Positions 1-11,981 of a stretch of 64,000 nucleotides of DNA are shown here, piece by piece. The stretch is taken from contig NZ_AP024237.1 in assembly GCF_016592155.1 (NCBI RefSeq), positions 4,893,189 through 4,957,188 of the forward strand, given 5' to 3'. This stretch comes from Mycobacterium heckeshornense. Its GTDB lineage: Bacteria; Actinomycetota; Actinomycetes; Mycobacteriales; Mycobacteriaceae. The notes beneath the pieces are model-generated. The model saw only the letters and a list, made by a program, of their open reading frames with translations, did not search any database and was not told the origin of the DNA. The first letter of the stretch is position 1; every line of letters starts with the position of its first letter. Both the position numbers and the translations under genes were made by a program.

Positions 1-1
1 C

Positions 2-2794
<2,793 letters not shown>

Positions 2795-2805
2795 ACCGCA
2801 CGGTT

Positions 2806-4368
2806 TCAGGTCGGCAGTTCGTTTCGCATGACTTTACCGGCGGGGTTGCGTGGGATGTTGCTGACGATGCTGACGTCTCTCGGCTGTTCGAAGCGAGAAA
2901 CCTTGTCCTTCAGATATTCCCGTACCGCGGCCTCGTCGATCTCGGTGTCCGGCCGAGGCACGACATAAGCGGCTAGGCGACGACCGAACTGTTCGTCGGG
3001 AACGCCGATCACCGCATTGTCGGCGATGTCAGGATGCTCAGCCAGCGCGTTTTCCACCGCGCGCGGATAGACGTTCTCCCCGCCGGAGACGATCATGTCG
3101 TCTTCGCGGCCGACGACGTAAAGGCGCCCGGATTCGTCGAAGTATCCCATGTCGCCCGTGTTGATCATGTTGTCGACGACCGTTTTGGCGCCACCGCCGG
3201 TGTAGCCGCGCGCCGTCAGCGTGCCGCCGACGAACACACGCCCGGTGACGTGTGGTCCGACCGGGTTGCCGTTTTCGTCGAGAATGCGCACCGAGCAGCC
3301 GGCAACCGGTCGGCCCACGGTTTCCGGAGCTTCGCGCAAGTCGGCCGGCGTGGCCAAAGCCCCGACGCCGGCCTCGGTGGAGCCGTAGCCGTTGTAGAGG
3401 ATGTCGCCGTAGGTGTCCATGAACCGTCGCGCCACACTGGGATCGAGGCGGTCGCCGCTGGAAATCACCACCCGCAGATACGGCACCGGGTTGCGGACCC
3501 GCACGGTGTGCGGCAGGTCAACAATGCGCGCCAGCATCACCGGCACGGCGGTAAACGCCTGGGCGCGATGCAGCGACGCCTGGGCCAGCGCGGCCTCGGC
3601 GTCGAAGCGCCGGCGGGTCAGTATGGTGCCGGCCAGGCCGACGGTCAGCATGGCCATGCCCAAGCCCAGACCATGAAACATGGGAACGGCCACCGAAATT
3701 CGCGAACCGAGCCGCAGCCCGGTGCGATCGAGTATCGTCACGCCAACGCCGAACGCCGACAGTATCCGCGGGGCGCGGGGCACACCCTTGGGCTTACCGG
3801 TGGTACCCGATGTCAGCAGGATGATCCGGCCGGCCGCCGCGACTTTGGGCCGCTCACGCCCGCGGGTCTCAATCGTTGCCGGGTCGATCGCCGTCATCGA
3901 CTCTGCGGTTGCCGCCACCTGCTGGGCAAATTCGTTGTCGCACACCACGGTTGTGATTCGATGAGCGCTCAGCGCGGCGGCCAGAGCATCGGCGCGGAAC
4001 TCCGTATTGACCAGCACAACGTCGGCGCCGACCAACGCGACCGCGAACACCGCTTCGAGCAAGCCGCGGCCGTTGCGGCACAGCACCCCGACGGTCTGCC
4101 CTGGTTGAACACCGCGGCGGTACAGCTCGTGAGCGAGGGCTTCGGTCTTCGATTGCAGCTCGCGATAGGTAATAACGCCGTCGTCGTCGATGACGGCCGC
4201 ACGATGCGGCGCACGCGCCGCCGCGATGGCCAGCAGCGTAACGGGATTGGTGCCACCGCGGCACATTTCGCGAACCAGGCAAAGCGCCCCGGCCGGATTT
4301 GGCGGTGTGAGCAATCGGGAGCGCAGCAGTGCTCGGGCCGTGGTGGTGACCACGCTCGCGGTCGTCAT
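2806..4368 (-). CDS. Acyl-CoA synthetase (FadD family)
   Basis: A 520-residue member of the adenylate-forming enzymes, expected to activate a carboxylic acid to its acyl-CoA through an acyl-AMP. The phosphate-binding loop reads LLTSGTTGKPKGVPR, followed by NGYGSTEAG, then GYFDESGRLYVVGREDD with the hinge, SGGENVYPRAVE, and a C-terminal PAGKVMR containing the catalytic lysine. The ATG at 4368 was chosen because it overlaps the stop of the upstream SDR gene as ATGA, a sign of translational coupling; the open frame upstream of it runs through the SDR gene. The pair suggests that a dehydrogenase and a ligase act on the same acyl or alcohol substrate, which cannot be named from sequence. Mycobacteria have many fadD paralogues and I did not assign a number. 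Confidence 0.9.
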   Translation of the reverse strand: MTTASVVTTTARALLRSRLLTPPNPAGALCLVREMCRGGTNPVTLLAIAAARAPHRAAVIDDDGVITYRELQSKTEALAHELYRRGVQPGQTVGVLCRNGRGLLEAVFAVALVGADVVLVNTEFRADALAAALSAHRITTVVCDNEFAQQVAATAESMTAIDPATIETRGRERPKVAAAGRIILLTSGTTGKPKGVPRAPRILSAFGVGVTILDRTGLRLGSRISVAVPMFHGLGLGMAMLTVGLAGTILTRRRFDAEAALAQASLHRAQAFTAVPVMLARIVDLPHTVRVRNPVPYLRVVISSGDRLDPSVARRFMDTYGDILYNGYGSTEAGVGALATPADLREAPETVGRPVAGCSVRILDENGNPVGPHVTGRVFVGGTLTARGYTGGGAKTVVDNMINTGDMGYFDESGRLYVVGREDDMIVSGGENVYPRAVENALAEHPDIADNAVIGVPDEQFGRRLAAYVVPRPDTEIDEAAVREYLKDKVSRFEQPRDVSIVSNIPRNPAGKVMRNELPT

Positions 4369-5231
4369 GGTCGGTGCTTGCGCTCGATCGCGTACCGATA
4401 CCACAGTCGCGCCGCCCAATCCACCGGGCCGGCCAGCGCCACCGTGGTGACTTCTGCGGGCCAGGCCCACCACGGCTCGATGGTGCGCGGCCGTTCGATG
4501 ATCGCCTTGGCGACCACGTCGGCGGCCTCGTCGGCCGATAGCCCCGGCAGTTTGCGCAGGAAGGGGGTAGGCTCGCTCATCCGGGTGTGCACCAAGGCCA
4601 GGTAGATCGTGGTGACATCGACGCCGTCGGCATGCAGCTCGGGGGCGACGCTGCGCAGCCAGATGTCGAAGGCTCCTTTCGACGCCTGGTAGGCACCCCA
4701 CTGCGGCCCGGGCGGAACCCGCACCCCGACACTCGAAATGCTGATGATGTGGCCGCCGCCGTGCGCGCGCATCGCGGGAAGCACGCCGAGCAGCAGCCGG
4801 ATCGGCCCCAGATAGTTGATGTCGATGGTGCGCTGGAAGTCGTGCGCGCGGTCGTACTGGTGATGTAGCGAGCGCCGAATCGACTTACCGGCATTGCTCA
4901 CCACGACGTCCAGTGGGCCGTGCTCGTCGGCGATGCGTTTGGTCAGCGCGCTGACGGCCGCTTCGTTGGTGAGATCGGTCGGGTGCGCGACCGCTCGTCC
5001 GCCACCCGCGGTGATCGCTGCCACCAGGTCGTCCAGCCGATCGGCCGAGCGGGCGACGCCGAGGACGGTTGCGCCTGCGGCGGCCACCGCGCGCGTGGTG
5101 GCCTCACCGACACCGTAGGACGCCCCGGTCACCAGCACCGTTTTGCCGGCAACGGCGCGGCGCAATGTGTCCGGATCGGCGACCCGCGGCGGGTTGACCA
5201 GCCTGTCGATCACCCTGGCGGCCACGGTCAT
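4365..5231 (-). CDS. Short-chain dehydrogenase/reductase
   Basis: A 288-residue classical SDR. The N-terminal cofactor motif is TGASYGVGEAT (about residues 35-45), followed by SNAGKS, the serine strand HIISISSVG, and the active-site YQASK. About 30 residues precede the Rossmann fold, and a C-terminal extension of about 60 residues ends in a basic tail. Such enzymes oxidise or reduce alcohol/carbonyl groups with NAD(P)(H). The stop overlaps the start of the acyl-CoA synthetase by four bases, so the two form an operon with this gene first. The substrate is unknown; lipid or sterol side-chain metabolism is a guess from the neighbour. Confidence 0.9.
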   Translation of the reverse strand: MTVAARVIDRLVNPPRVADPDTLRRAVAGKTVLVTGASYGVGEATTRAVAAAGATVLGVARSADRLDDLVAAITAGGGRAVAHPTDLTNEAAVSALTKRIADEHGPLDVVVSNAGKSIRRSLHHQYDRAHDFQRTIDINYLGPIRLLLGVLPAMRAHGGGHIISISSVGVRVPPGPQWGAYQASKGAFDIWLRSVAPELHADGVDVTTIYLALVHTRMSEPTPFLRKLPGLSADEAADVVAKAIIERPRTIEPWWAWPAEVTTVALAGPVDWAARLWYRYAIERKHRP

Positions 5232-5429
5232 GGCACTATTCTCACCGCACGCGGCTATTCGACCAGCCAGGCAGGCGCCGCCGGGGTTCGGGTCGTGGGT
5301 TCGCCGCGTTTTCTCGCCGCGTTAACGCAGCCGGCAGCGGCCGGGCGTAGGCTGCGAATCAACACCGCTTGACATGAGGCGGGTTAGGTAATCACCAGTA
5401 CGGCTTGATATTTGGCGGAAGGACGGTGT

Positions 5430-6173
5430 ATGACCGATCTCCACACCACCACATTGCCGCCCGCATTGCGCAAGGCGCTGGAGCTGCTGAGTGATCCGCC
5501 GGCCGACCCGGAAGTCAGCAAGGGTTACCTCGACTTGCTCGGCACCGCGGCGGCGGAGGAATCCCCACCGAGCAAGGGCATGATCCAGACGATATGGACA
5601 TCGCCGCTGGTGGCGGCGATCTACGACACCCAGCAGGCCCTCGTGCGTAGGCTGCTCGGCGTTTTGCGGCTGCCCATCGAGTGGTTGAACATCTCGGCCG
5701 GCAGCACCGTATTAGACGTCGGCTGCGGCCCTGCCAGCATTACCGCGTCGCTGGCCCGGGCCGCCGGCCCGGAGGGCCTGGTCTTGGGTGTCGACTTGTC
5801 CGAGGCGATGTTGACGCGCGCGGTGCGCACCCAGTGGGGACCGCAGGTCGGCTTCCTGCGGGCTGACGCGCAACAGCTGCCGCTTCGCGACCAGACCGTC
5901 GATGCGGTGGTCTCGATCGCCGTGCTGCAGTTGGTCCCGAATCCCGCGGCGGCGCTTGCCGAGATGGCGCGGGTGCTGCGGCCGGGAGGGCGGCTGGCCG
6001 TCATGGTGCCCACCGCCGGACGCGCTGCTCAGCTTTGGCGTGCCTTTCCCGATATCGGGGCCTACGTTTTCGGGGAAGACGAGATCGGCGACATTCTGGA
6101 AGACCATGGCTTCGTCAGCGTGCGCACCAAGATCGTCGCCACTTTCCAATGGATCCGCGCAAAACGTGGATAA
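5430..6173 (+). CDS. SAM-dependent class I methyltransferase
   Basis: A 247-residue protein with the SAM-binding motif VLDVGCGPAS (about residues 93-102), then VLGVDLSEAM, FLRADAQQLPLRD, and a late MARVLRPGGRLAV strand, the order seen in UbiE/MenG-like class I methyltransferases. The ATG at 5430 is preceded by GGAAGGA seven bases away; an in-frame TTG at 5412 lacks such a site. It is divergent from the SDR/FadD pair and convergent with the acyl-CoA dehydrogenase. A role in methylating a small molecule or lipid is likely; the substrate cannot be read from sequence. Confidence 0.88.
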   Translation: MTDLHTTTLPPALRKALELLSDPPADPEVSKGYLDLLGTAAAEESPPSKGMIQTIWTSPLVAAIYDTQQALVRRLLGVLRLPIEWLNISAGSTVLDVGCGPASITASLARAAGPEGLVLGVDLSEAMLTRAVRTQWGPQVGFLRADAQQLPLRDQTVDAVVSIAVLQLVPNPAAALAEMARVLRPGGRLAVMVPTAGRAAQLWRAFPDIGAYVFGEDEIGDILEDHGFVSVRTKIVATFQWIRAKRG

Positions 6174-6202
6174 TGCTGTTGCTCAAATGTTTTCGCTTCC
6201 CG

Positions 6203-7492
6203 CTAGCCGGAGCGCCGGGCGGCGAAGTATTTCTTGTAGGCCTCGGCCGACGCACGTAATTCGGGCTGTGCCTGAAACTTTGGCTCAAACTTCTTCCACG
6301 CCGCCTCGCGTTTGGCCGGAATGTACTCCGTCGGCCAGTACGGGTGCTGCTGCGGCCGGTACTGTGCCAGGAGCCGTCGGGCAACGGTAGCCTTGTGCAC
6401 CTCGTCGACTCCATCGGCGATACCCATGGTGGGCGCGCCGGCGTACATCGCTTGCAGCGGAGTCAGGTCGGTCGTGCCGAGCGAGCCGAAGATGTGCAGT
6501 GCGCGGAAGGATATCTCTCGCAGAGCCTTGGCCATCGTGAACTTGACGGCCGCAATCTCGGTGCGGGCCTCCTGCGTGCTCGTGTTGTCGATCTTCCACG
6601 CCGTGTAAAGCACCATCAGCCGCAGCTGCAGCAGCTCGGCGTAGGAGTCAGCGATCTTTTCCTGCACCATCTGGTGTTCGGCGATGACCTTGCCGTGCGA
6701 TTCTCGCGACAGCGCCCGCTCGCACATCATGTCCAGCGCCAATTTGCATTGGGCGATGGTGCGCATGGCGTGATGGATGCGGCCACCGCCGAGGCGACGC
6801 TGGGCGAGCACCTTGGCGCCATCCTCCGGGCCCAGCAGGTGGTCGAGGGGCACGCGGACGTCACGGTAGATGATGTGGTTGTGGTTGCGGGGCTCCGGCA
6901 TGATCTCGACGCCGGGCGTCTTGCGCGGCACCACGAACATCCCGTTGGTGCACATGACGAATAAGATGTCGGCCACCCGGCCCGCCGAGGTGAACCACTT
7001 CTCGCCGTTGATCACCCACTCGTCGCCGTCACGGACCGCGTGGGTCTTGAACAGGTTGGGATCCGAACCGCCCTGCGGTTCGGTCATCGAATAGGCGGAA
7101 AAAATGTCCTGGTTGAGCAGCGGCTTGAGCCACCGCTGCTTCTGTTCCTCGGTTCCGTAGGCGGCCAGCATTTCCATGTTGCCCGTGTCAGGCGCCGCGG
7201 CGCCGAACATCGCCGGCGCCGACGGATACCGGCCGATGACCTCGTTGAGCAGCGCAAGCTTCAGCTGGCCGAAACCCGGGCCGCCAAGCTTCTTGTCGAG
7301 GAAGATCGCCCAAAGCCCGCGTTCTTTGATCTGCTGCTGCAGGCCGCGGACGTAGCCCTTCACCACGGGGTCCGGTGAACGGACGGCGTAGGGGAAGACG
7401 TACTCGAGAGGCTCGATCTCTTCGCGGCAGAATTCCTCAACCCAGTCGAGCTTCTTCTGGAATTCCGGCTCGGTGGAAAAGTCCCAGGCCAC
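6203..7492 (-). CDS. Acyl-CoA dehydrogenase (ACAD10/11-like)
   Basis: A 429-residue flavoprotein expected to oxidise an acyl-CoA thioester to the 2-enoyl-CoA. Visible family features are AYSMTEPQGGSDP and GEKWFTSAG in the flavin-binding middle region, RRLGGGRIHHAMR, and the C-terminal DGVDEVHK. In the ACAD10/11-like branch the acid of the DEVH motif is at the catalytic position. The GTG at 7492 is preceded by AGGAGG four bases away, which settles the start; the frame is open a further 24 codons upstream but without a comparable site. It stands alone as a transcription unit, convergent with the methyltransferase. Confidence 0.9.
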   Translation of the reverse strand: MAWDFSTEPEFQKKLDWVEEFCREEIEPLEYVFPYAVRSPDPVVKGYVRGLQQQIKERGLWAIFLDKKLGGPGFGQLKLALLNEVIGRYPSAPAMFGAAAPDTGNMEMLAAYGTEEQKQRWLKPLLNQDIFSAYSMTEPQGGSDPNLFKTHAVRDGDEWVINGEKWFTSAGRVADILFVMCTNGMFVVPRKTPGVEIMPEPRNHNHIIYRDVRVPLDHLLGPEDGAKVLAQRRLGGGRIHHAMRTIAQCKLALDMMCERALSRESHGKVIAEHQMVQEKIADSYAELLQLRLMVLYTAWKIDNTSTQEARTEIAAVKFTMAKALREISFRALHIFGSLGTTDLTPLQAMYAGAPTMGIADGVDEVHKATVARRLLAQYRPQQHPYWPTEYIPAKREAAWKKFEPKFQAQPELRASAEAYKKYFAARRSG

Positions 7493-7565
7493 GGCGCCTC
7501 CTGCGGTCAATCGGTTGGCCAGCGGTACAGACGAGTATCGGCCTGGTCCCGCATCACGAGCCACG

Positions 7566-8477
7566 CTAACCGCGATCGCGCAGACCGGCGCGAAGCAAAT
7601 CCCATGCGAGACGCCGGGCCTCCGTGGCCCTCTTGTACATGAGGCGCTGCACCGCAGGAATGGGATTGGGATGTGGTTGATGGCCTTCGACGACGGCGGC
7701 GTGCACCTCCTCGGCGACCCGCATCGCCATCACCGCAGCCTCGTTGACGTGCTGCAGCGCGCGATGCAGGTGCTCGTCCTCGACGAGCAGGTGGGCGTTG
7801 TCGATCTCGACCGCAAAGTCGTCCACCACCTGAGCGATCCGCTCGATGATCGGAGTCATGGCTTGCTCCCGTTGGTCGCGGTCATCGAAGCGCAGGACCC
7901 TCGCCCCTTCGTCCCACAGGAGGGCCAGCATCCGGGTGTGCGCACCGACAGCGCGCGATACCTCGACCAGCGCTTGCTTTTGCAGCCGTTGGAGCAGGTG
8001 CGCGCGCTCGGCGCGAGCCAGTTCCCGTTGAGCTTCCATCTCCGCGCGGTGCAACGCCCGTTGAGCTTCCATTTCGGTCTGGTGCAACCGTCGGGTCAAG
8101 GCCAGCTCGCGGGCAGACCGTTCCTCGGCGGCGGCCAGCTGGCTGCGCAGGCGTTCGTGGGACTCGGCCGCGTTCCGGGCCGCCTGCCGCTGGATGGCGA
8201 CGGTCTGCCAGAGGGCTATCAGGCCGACACCGAAAACAACGGCGCCGAAGAACCACTGCGCCTTGGATCCGCTTTCGCCGGGACTGAAGACGATGTACCA
8301 GCCGATGGCCACGCTGGCTGCGACTCCCCCGCCCAGCCAGCACAGCCCGCGCCAGCCTCCGATTGTGCAATACCAGCGCGGTTCGCGGCGACGTGGCTTT
8401 GGTGGCGGCGTCGACGCGTTCAGCTCTCCGGATCCCAGTGGCTGGGTGGCCCCGGCCGGTTGCGCGGGCCAACTCAT
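7566..8477 (-). CDS. Membrane protein with two TM helices and a long coiled coil, unknown function
   Basis: A 303-residue protein that I do not recognise. After a proline-rich N-terminus of about 45 residues come two hydrophobic segments (about residues 55-75 and 88-110), then a charged alpha-helical stretch of about 80 residues rich in Arg, Glu, Ala and Gln. Within it the motif MEAQRxLxRAE occurs twice in tandem, fitting a coiled coil. The rest is helical and polar. The ATG at 8477 follows GGGAGGCC. A guess is a membrane-anchored coiled-coil scaffold with the coiled coil in the cytoplasm; nothing in its neighbours points to a process. It ends 73 bases upstream of the acyl-CoA dehydrogenase start on the same strand. 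Confidence 0.7.
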   Translation of the reverse strand: MSWPAQPAGATQPLGSGELNASTPPPKPRRREPRWYCTIGGWRGLCWLGGGVAASVAIGWYIVFSPGESGSKAQWFFGAVVFGVGLIALWQTVAIQRQAARNAAESHERLRSQLAAAEERSARELALTRRLHQTEMEAQRALHRAEMEAQRELARAERAHLLQRLQKQALVEVSRAVGAHTRMLALLWDEGARVLRFDDRDQREQAMTPIIERIAQVVDDFAVEIDNAHLLVEDEHLHRALQHVNEAAVMAMRVAEEVHAAVVEGHQPHPNPIPAVQRLMYKRATEARRLAWDLLRAGLRDRG

Positions 8478-8694
8478 CGTGGCCTCCCTTCTGCCCGAGC
8501 CTCCGCAATGCGGGTTCAGACTAGAGCCGCGGCTTGGCGGCGACGCCGCTCGGTCCACCTCGGACCGGCTGAGGACCGCCCACTGCACCGGCGCGGCCAC
8601 AGGTCAAACGCTGATTGCTGTCAATGTCCGGCGGCGCGTTAGTGTGCTGTGGTCAGCCTCAGCGAAGAGGCGAGTAGAAAAGTTGGGCACATTC

Positions 8695-9726
8695 ATGACC
8701 ACAGCAGCAGAAGCATCGGCGCTCGAATCGCGGGTCGGCCACTACTACCAGATGGACCGCACCTATCTGGTCGGCCGCGAGAAGCTGCGCGAGTACGCCC
8801 GGGCGGTGCAGGACTATCACCCCGCACACTGGGACGTCGGCGCCGCCGCGGAGTTGGGCTACCCGGATCTGGTCGCGCCGTTGACATTCACGTCGGTCCC
8901 GGGCATGGCCTGCAATCGCCGCATGTTCGAAAAGGTGGTCGTGGGCTACCACACCTATGTGCAGACCGAAGAAGTCTTCGAGCAGCACCGACCGATCGTC
9001 GCCGGCGACGAGCTGCACGTCGACGTCGAACTGACGTCGGTGCGACGCATCGCCGGCCGAGACCTGATCACCGTGACCAATACCTTCACCGATACTGCCG
9101 GCGAACGGGTGCACACCCTGCACACCACCGTCGTCGGCGTCACCGCCGACGATGTCGATCCGGCGATCAAGACTGCCGCGCAGAAGGCGATGATGCACGA
9201 CGTGGACCTCGCCGCAATCGGCGAATCCGATGCCGACTACGAGAAGACGCTGCGCCCCGACGGCGACGTTCGAATCGCCGAGGGCGGCGCGACCCGCACA
9301 CCGGGGACGCCATCCTTCGAAGACGTCCAGGTCGGCGACGAGCTACCCGCGCGCCATGCGCGCCTGTCCCGCGGTGACCTGGTGAACTATGCCGGCGTGG
9401 CCGGCGACGCCAACCCGATTCACTGGGACGAGGACATCGCCAAACTGGCCGGGCTGCCCGATGTGATCGCCCACGGCATGCTCACCATGGGTTTGGGTGC
9501 CGGGTTCGTCTCGGCATGGTCCGGTGACCCCGGCGCGGTCACGCGCTACGCGGTGCGGCTGTCGCAGCCCGCGGTCGTGTCGGCCACCGAGGGCGCAGAC
9601 ATCGAATTCAGCGGCCGCATCAAGGCGCTGGATCCGGCAACCCGCAGCGGTGTCGTCATCATCTCCGCCAAATCTGATGGCCGAAAGATCTTCGGCCTGG
9701 CGACGGCCAGCGTCCGCTTCCGCTGA
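8695..9726 (+). CDS. Fused double-hotdog (3R)-hydroxyacyl dehydratase (HadA/HadB-like)
   Basis: A 343-residue protein with two hotdog domains. The first (about residues 15-165) begins with HYYQMDRTYLVGREKLREYA, typical of the FAS1-like/HadA dehydratase half. The second (about 205-340) is MaoC-like and contains GDANPIHWDED followed by GLPDVIAHGML, the hydratase-2 motif with catalytic Asp and His. Proteins of this layout dehydrate 3-hydroxyacyl thioesters or hydrate enoyl thioesters in fatty-acid pathways. The ATG at 8695 was chosen because homology to the family starts directly after it; the open frame upstream is on the far side of the divergent membrane-protein gene. The carrier (ACP or CoA) and chain length are not predictable. 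Confidence 0.85.
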   Translation: MTTAAEASALESRVGHYYQMDRTYLVGREKLREYARAVQDYHPAHWDVGAAAELGYPDLVAPLTFTSVPGMACNRRMFEKVVVGYHTYVQTEEVFEQHRPIVAGDELHVDVELTSVRRIAGRDLITVTNTFTDTAGERVHTLHTTVVGVTADDVDPAIKTAAQKAMMHDVDLAAIGESDADYEKTLRPDGDVRIAEGGATRTPGTPSFEDVQVGDELPARHARLSRGDLVNYAGVAGDANPIHWDEDIAKLAGLPDVIAHGMLTMGLGAGFVSAWSGDPGAVTRYAVRLSQPAVVSATEGADIEFSGRIKALDPATRSGVVIISAKSDGRKIFGLATASVRFR

Positions 9727-9752
9727 TCAGCGTTTGTCGACCCAAGAACCGC

Positions 9753-10526
9753 TCAGCTGATAGAGAACCCGCCGTCTACCGCGAGGACCTGATTGGTAAT
9801 AGGTCGCGCCGCGGTGGAAGCGAAAAATAGCACCGCGGCGCCGATCTCGTCGGGCTGCTGAAAGCCGAACGGTGTCTGGCGTGTCGCGGGTCCGACACTG
9901 AGCGGGCCTTTGGCATTCATTGCACCGGGGGTGATGACCGCACCGGGAAGGATCGTGTTGACGGTGATTGAGTGCTCGGCGAGCTCGAACGCGGACGCAA
10001 TGCTCAGAGCTGCAAGAGCCCCTTTCGATGAGGTGTACGAGACGAGGCCTTTAATCAGTCCTCCGCGCAACGCGTTGGATGCGATGTTGACGATTCTGCC
10101 GCCCTGTTGGGCGGCGACCATTGCCCGCGCCGTCTCGCGTGTCATGAGGAATGCGCCGCGAACATTGACGTTGTGAACGCGGTCCCATTCTGAAGCGGTC
10201 GCGTCGAGCAGGTATTCACGATCCTGCAACGCTGCGTTGTTTACCAACAGCCATGGCACTCCAACGGTTTCGACGATGTGCCCACATGCTTCGACAATCG
10301 ACGTCTCCTCGCCGACATCCACGGCGACGGCTACTGCCTGGTGTCCTGCTGCGGTGAGGGCCGCGGCTTGACGTCGGGCTTCGGCGTGGTCGAGGTCGGC
10401 AAGTACCACCGTGGCGCCGGCCAGTGCGAGGACTCGCGCGACACCCAGACCTATGCCAGCGGCGGCGCCGGTGACGACCGCTATTTTGCCGGTCAGTCCG
10501 AATAGCTCCTCGACGCTTTCTGCCAT
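9753..10526 (-). CDS. Short-chain dehydrogenase/reductase (FabG-like)
   Basis: A 257-residue SDR with TGAAAGIGLG near the N-terminus, a LADLDHA strand end, NNAALQD, NIASNALRG and the active-site YTSSKGA, ending in a conserved C-terminal AVDGGFSIS. The ATG at 10526 gives the standard family N-terminus; the frame is open upstream for 45 codons but that part shows no similarity to the family. It lies 164 bases downstream of the amidohydrolase operon on the same strand, so it may be read from it or from its own promoter. Base composition is slightly less GC-rich than its neighbours, and the reductase may have been acquired separately. Confidence 0.88.
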   Translation of the reverse strand: MAESVEELFGLTGKIAVVTGAAAGIGLGVARVLALAGATVVLADLDHAEARRQAAALTAAGHQAVAVAVDVGEETSIVEACGHIVETVGVPWLLVNNAALQDREYLLDATASEWDRVHNVNVRGAFLMTRETARAMVAAQQGGRIVNIASNALRGGLIKGLVSYTSSKGALAALSIASAFELAEHSITVNTILPGAVITPGAMNAKGPLSVGPATRQTPFGFQQPDEIGAAVLFFASTAARPITNQVLAVDGGFSIS

Positions 10527-10690
10527 TGAAGACGTTGTTCCTTCCTCTGGGACCCGCTTCGGTGGTGTGCGCAACCGTGCCGGTCCAGATCCGGATTCGC
10601 ATTCTAAACGGGGAGGATAGAAACCAAAGGGGCGAAACGTTGGGAGGGGTGCTGCGCACATCGGCGCACTTGGTTTCCCCGCTTACACGC

Positions 10691-11968
10691 TCACTTCTCC
10701 ACCAGGTCCGGGATGGGCTCTGCGCCCGTCAGCCAGTGGCGGCCGGTCCGGCGGGCGGTCTCCCACTTGGGGATGCTCACCGCATCGTCCTGGCCGAGGT
10801 CCTCGGGGGTCGGGCCGATGCGCTCGGCCTGTGGAGCCAGCGCGTCGAGATCGAAGTTGTAGATTTCGGCTGCCGCCAGGCCCAGCATTTGCCGGGTCTC
10901 CGCGATGGGGACATCCCAAAAGGAGCGACGCAGCCAGTCGCGGGTGTGCGGCCAGGTTCCCTCCGGATGCGGGAAGTCATTGCCCCACAGCATGTTTGAC
11001 ACGCCAATCTCGTAGCGCCGCGCCAGCTCCCGGCGTTCCGTGGTGGTGGCGCCGATAAAACAGTTCCGGTCGAAGTAGGCCGAGGGCGGCATCGTCAGAT
11101 CGCCCTCCATCCGATGGCTCATCTTCTTGGCCGAGTGCTCACGCAGGTACCGGGTGTCCATCAGCCAGAGCAGGTCGTTGGCCCAGAAGGCACCGCACTC
11201 GGTGACGCCCCATCGCAGCCGGGGAAACCGCTCGAACACCCCCGACCACAACGCGAACCATAGCGGCCGAACGCCCCACCAGCGCACCTCGGTGACGTAG
11301 ATGCCCAGATGTCCGCCGTACTCCTCCTGCGAGGCGGGACCGGAGTGGGTGTGCACCGGCATCTGCAGGTCCTGGCAGGCGGCCCAGACCTTGTCGTAGC
11401 GACGGTCGTGGTAGGGCGGGTAGCCCACCCAGCGGGCGGGGATCAGGATCCCGCCCCGCAGTCCGGACTCCGCGGCGCGGGTGATCTCGGCCACCGCCGC
11501 GTCGACGTCGGCCAGTATCGGCACGACCGCGACCCCGGCCCGCCGCTCGGGGCTGTGGCTGCACAGTTCGGCCAACCAGCGGTTGTGGGCCCGCGCGCCG
11601 GCCATTGCGCGGCCCGGGTCGAGGTCCCCCGACTGGCCCAGTCCGGCGCCGAACGGCGCGCCGGCGACCCCGGTCACGGCGTCGGCGTCGGGGAAGATGA
11701 CCTCGCCGACCACCCCGTCGCCGTCGAGCTCCTTGTCCCGCAGGGAAACATCCCATCCGCCGGCGATGCCGTCGCCGTGCTCGGTGAACCACGCTTGCGC
11801 GAACTCCTCGTCGATGAACCCACCCGCCCGCGCCGCGGCCTGCTTCTCCGCCAGGTAGGCCTCGAAGTCCTCCCGGTATTCGGGGTCGACGTACTCGCGG
11901 TAGCGCTCGGTGGGCAGCTCGGCGTGGGTGTCTGCGGAGATGACGACGTAGCTGTTTTGGGGGGCCAC
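10691..11968 (-). CDS. Amidohydrolase-2 family metal-dependent hydrolase/decarboxylase
   Basis: A 425-residue member of the amidohydrolase-related (ACMSD-like) family. It starts with VVISADTHAE, the family's first metal-site strand, has MPVHTHSG in the middle, and WGNDFPHPEGTWP near the C-terminus, where the Asp is the expected metal ligand. Members hydrolyse or decarboxylate ring-derived acids. The GTG at 11968 is preceded by GAAAGGA and lies 13 bases after the stop of the next gene upstream, which is a clear paralogue; the two are probably a tandem duplication that diverged. It is the last gene of a four-gene run likely controlled by the divergent IclR regulator. The substrate is unknown. 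Confidence 0.85.
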   Translation of the reverse strand: MAPQNSYVVISADTHAELPTERYREYVDPEYREDFEAYLAEKQAAARAGGFIDEEFAQAWFTEHGDGIAGGWDVSLRDKELDGDGVVGEVIFPDADAVTGVAGAPFGAGLGQSGDLDPGRAMAGARAHNRWLAELCSHSPERRAGVAVVPILADVDAAVAEITRAAESGLRGGILIPARWVGYPPYHDRRYDKVWAACQDLQMPVHTHSGPASQEEYGGHLGIYVTEVRWWGVRPLWFALWSGVFERFPRLRWGVTECGAFWANDLLWLMDTRYLREHSAKKMSHRMEGDLTMPPSAYFDRNCFIGATTTERRELARRYEIGVSNMLWGNDFPHPEGTWPHTRDWLRRSFWDVPIAETRQMLGLAAAEIYNFDLDALAPQAERIGPTPEDLGQDDAVSIPKWETARRTGRHWLTGAEPIPDLVEK

Positions 11969-11981
11969 TTCGGTCCTTTCG

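Noticed and set aside
3034..4605. 523-codon open frame opposite the acyl-CoA synthetase
   Set aside because: Antisense shadow; the AMP-binding motifs on the minus strand are unambiguous.
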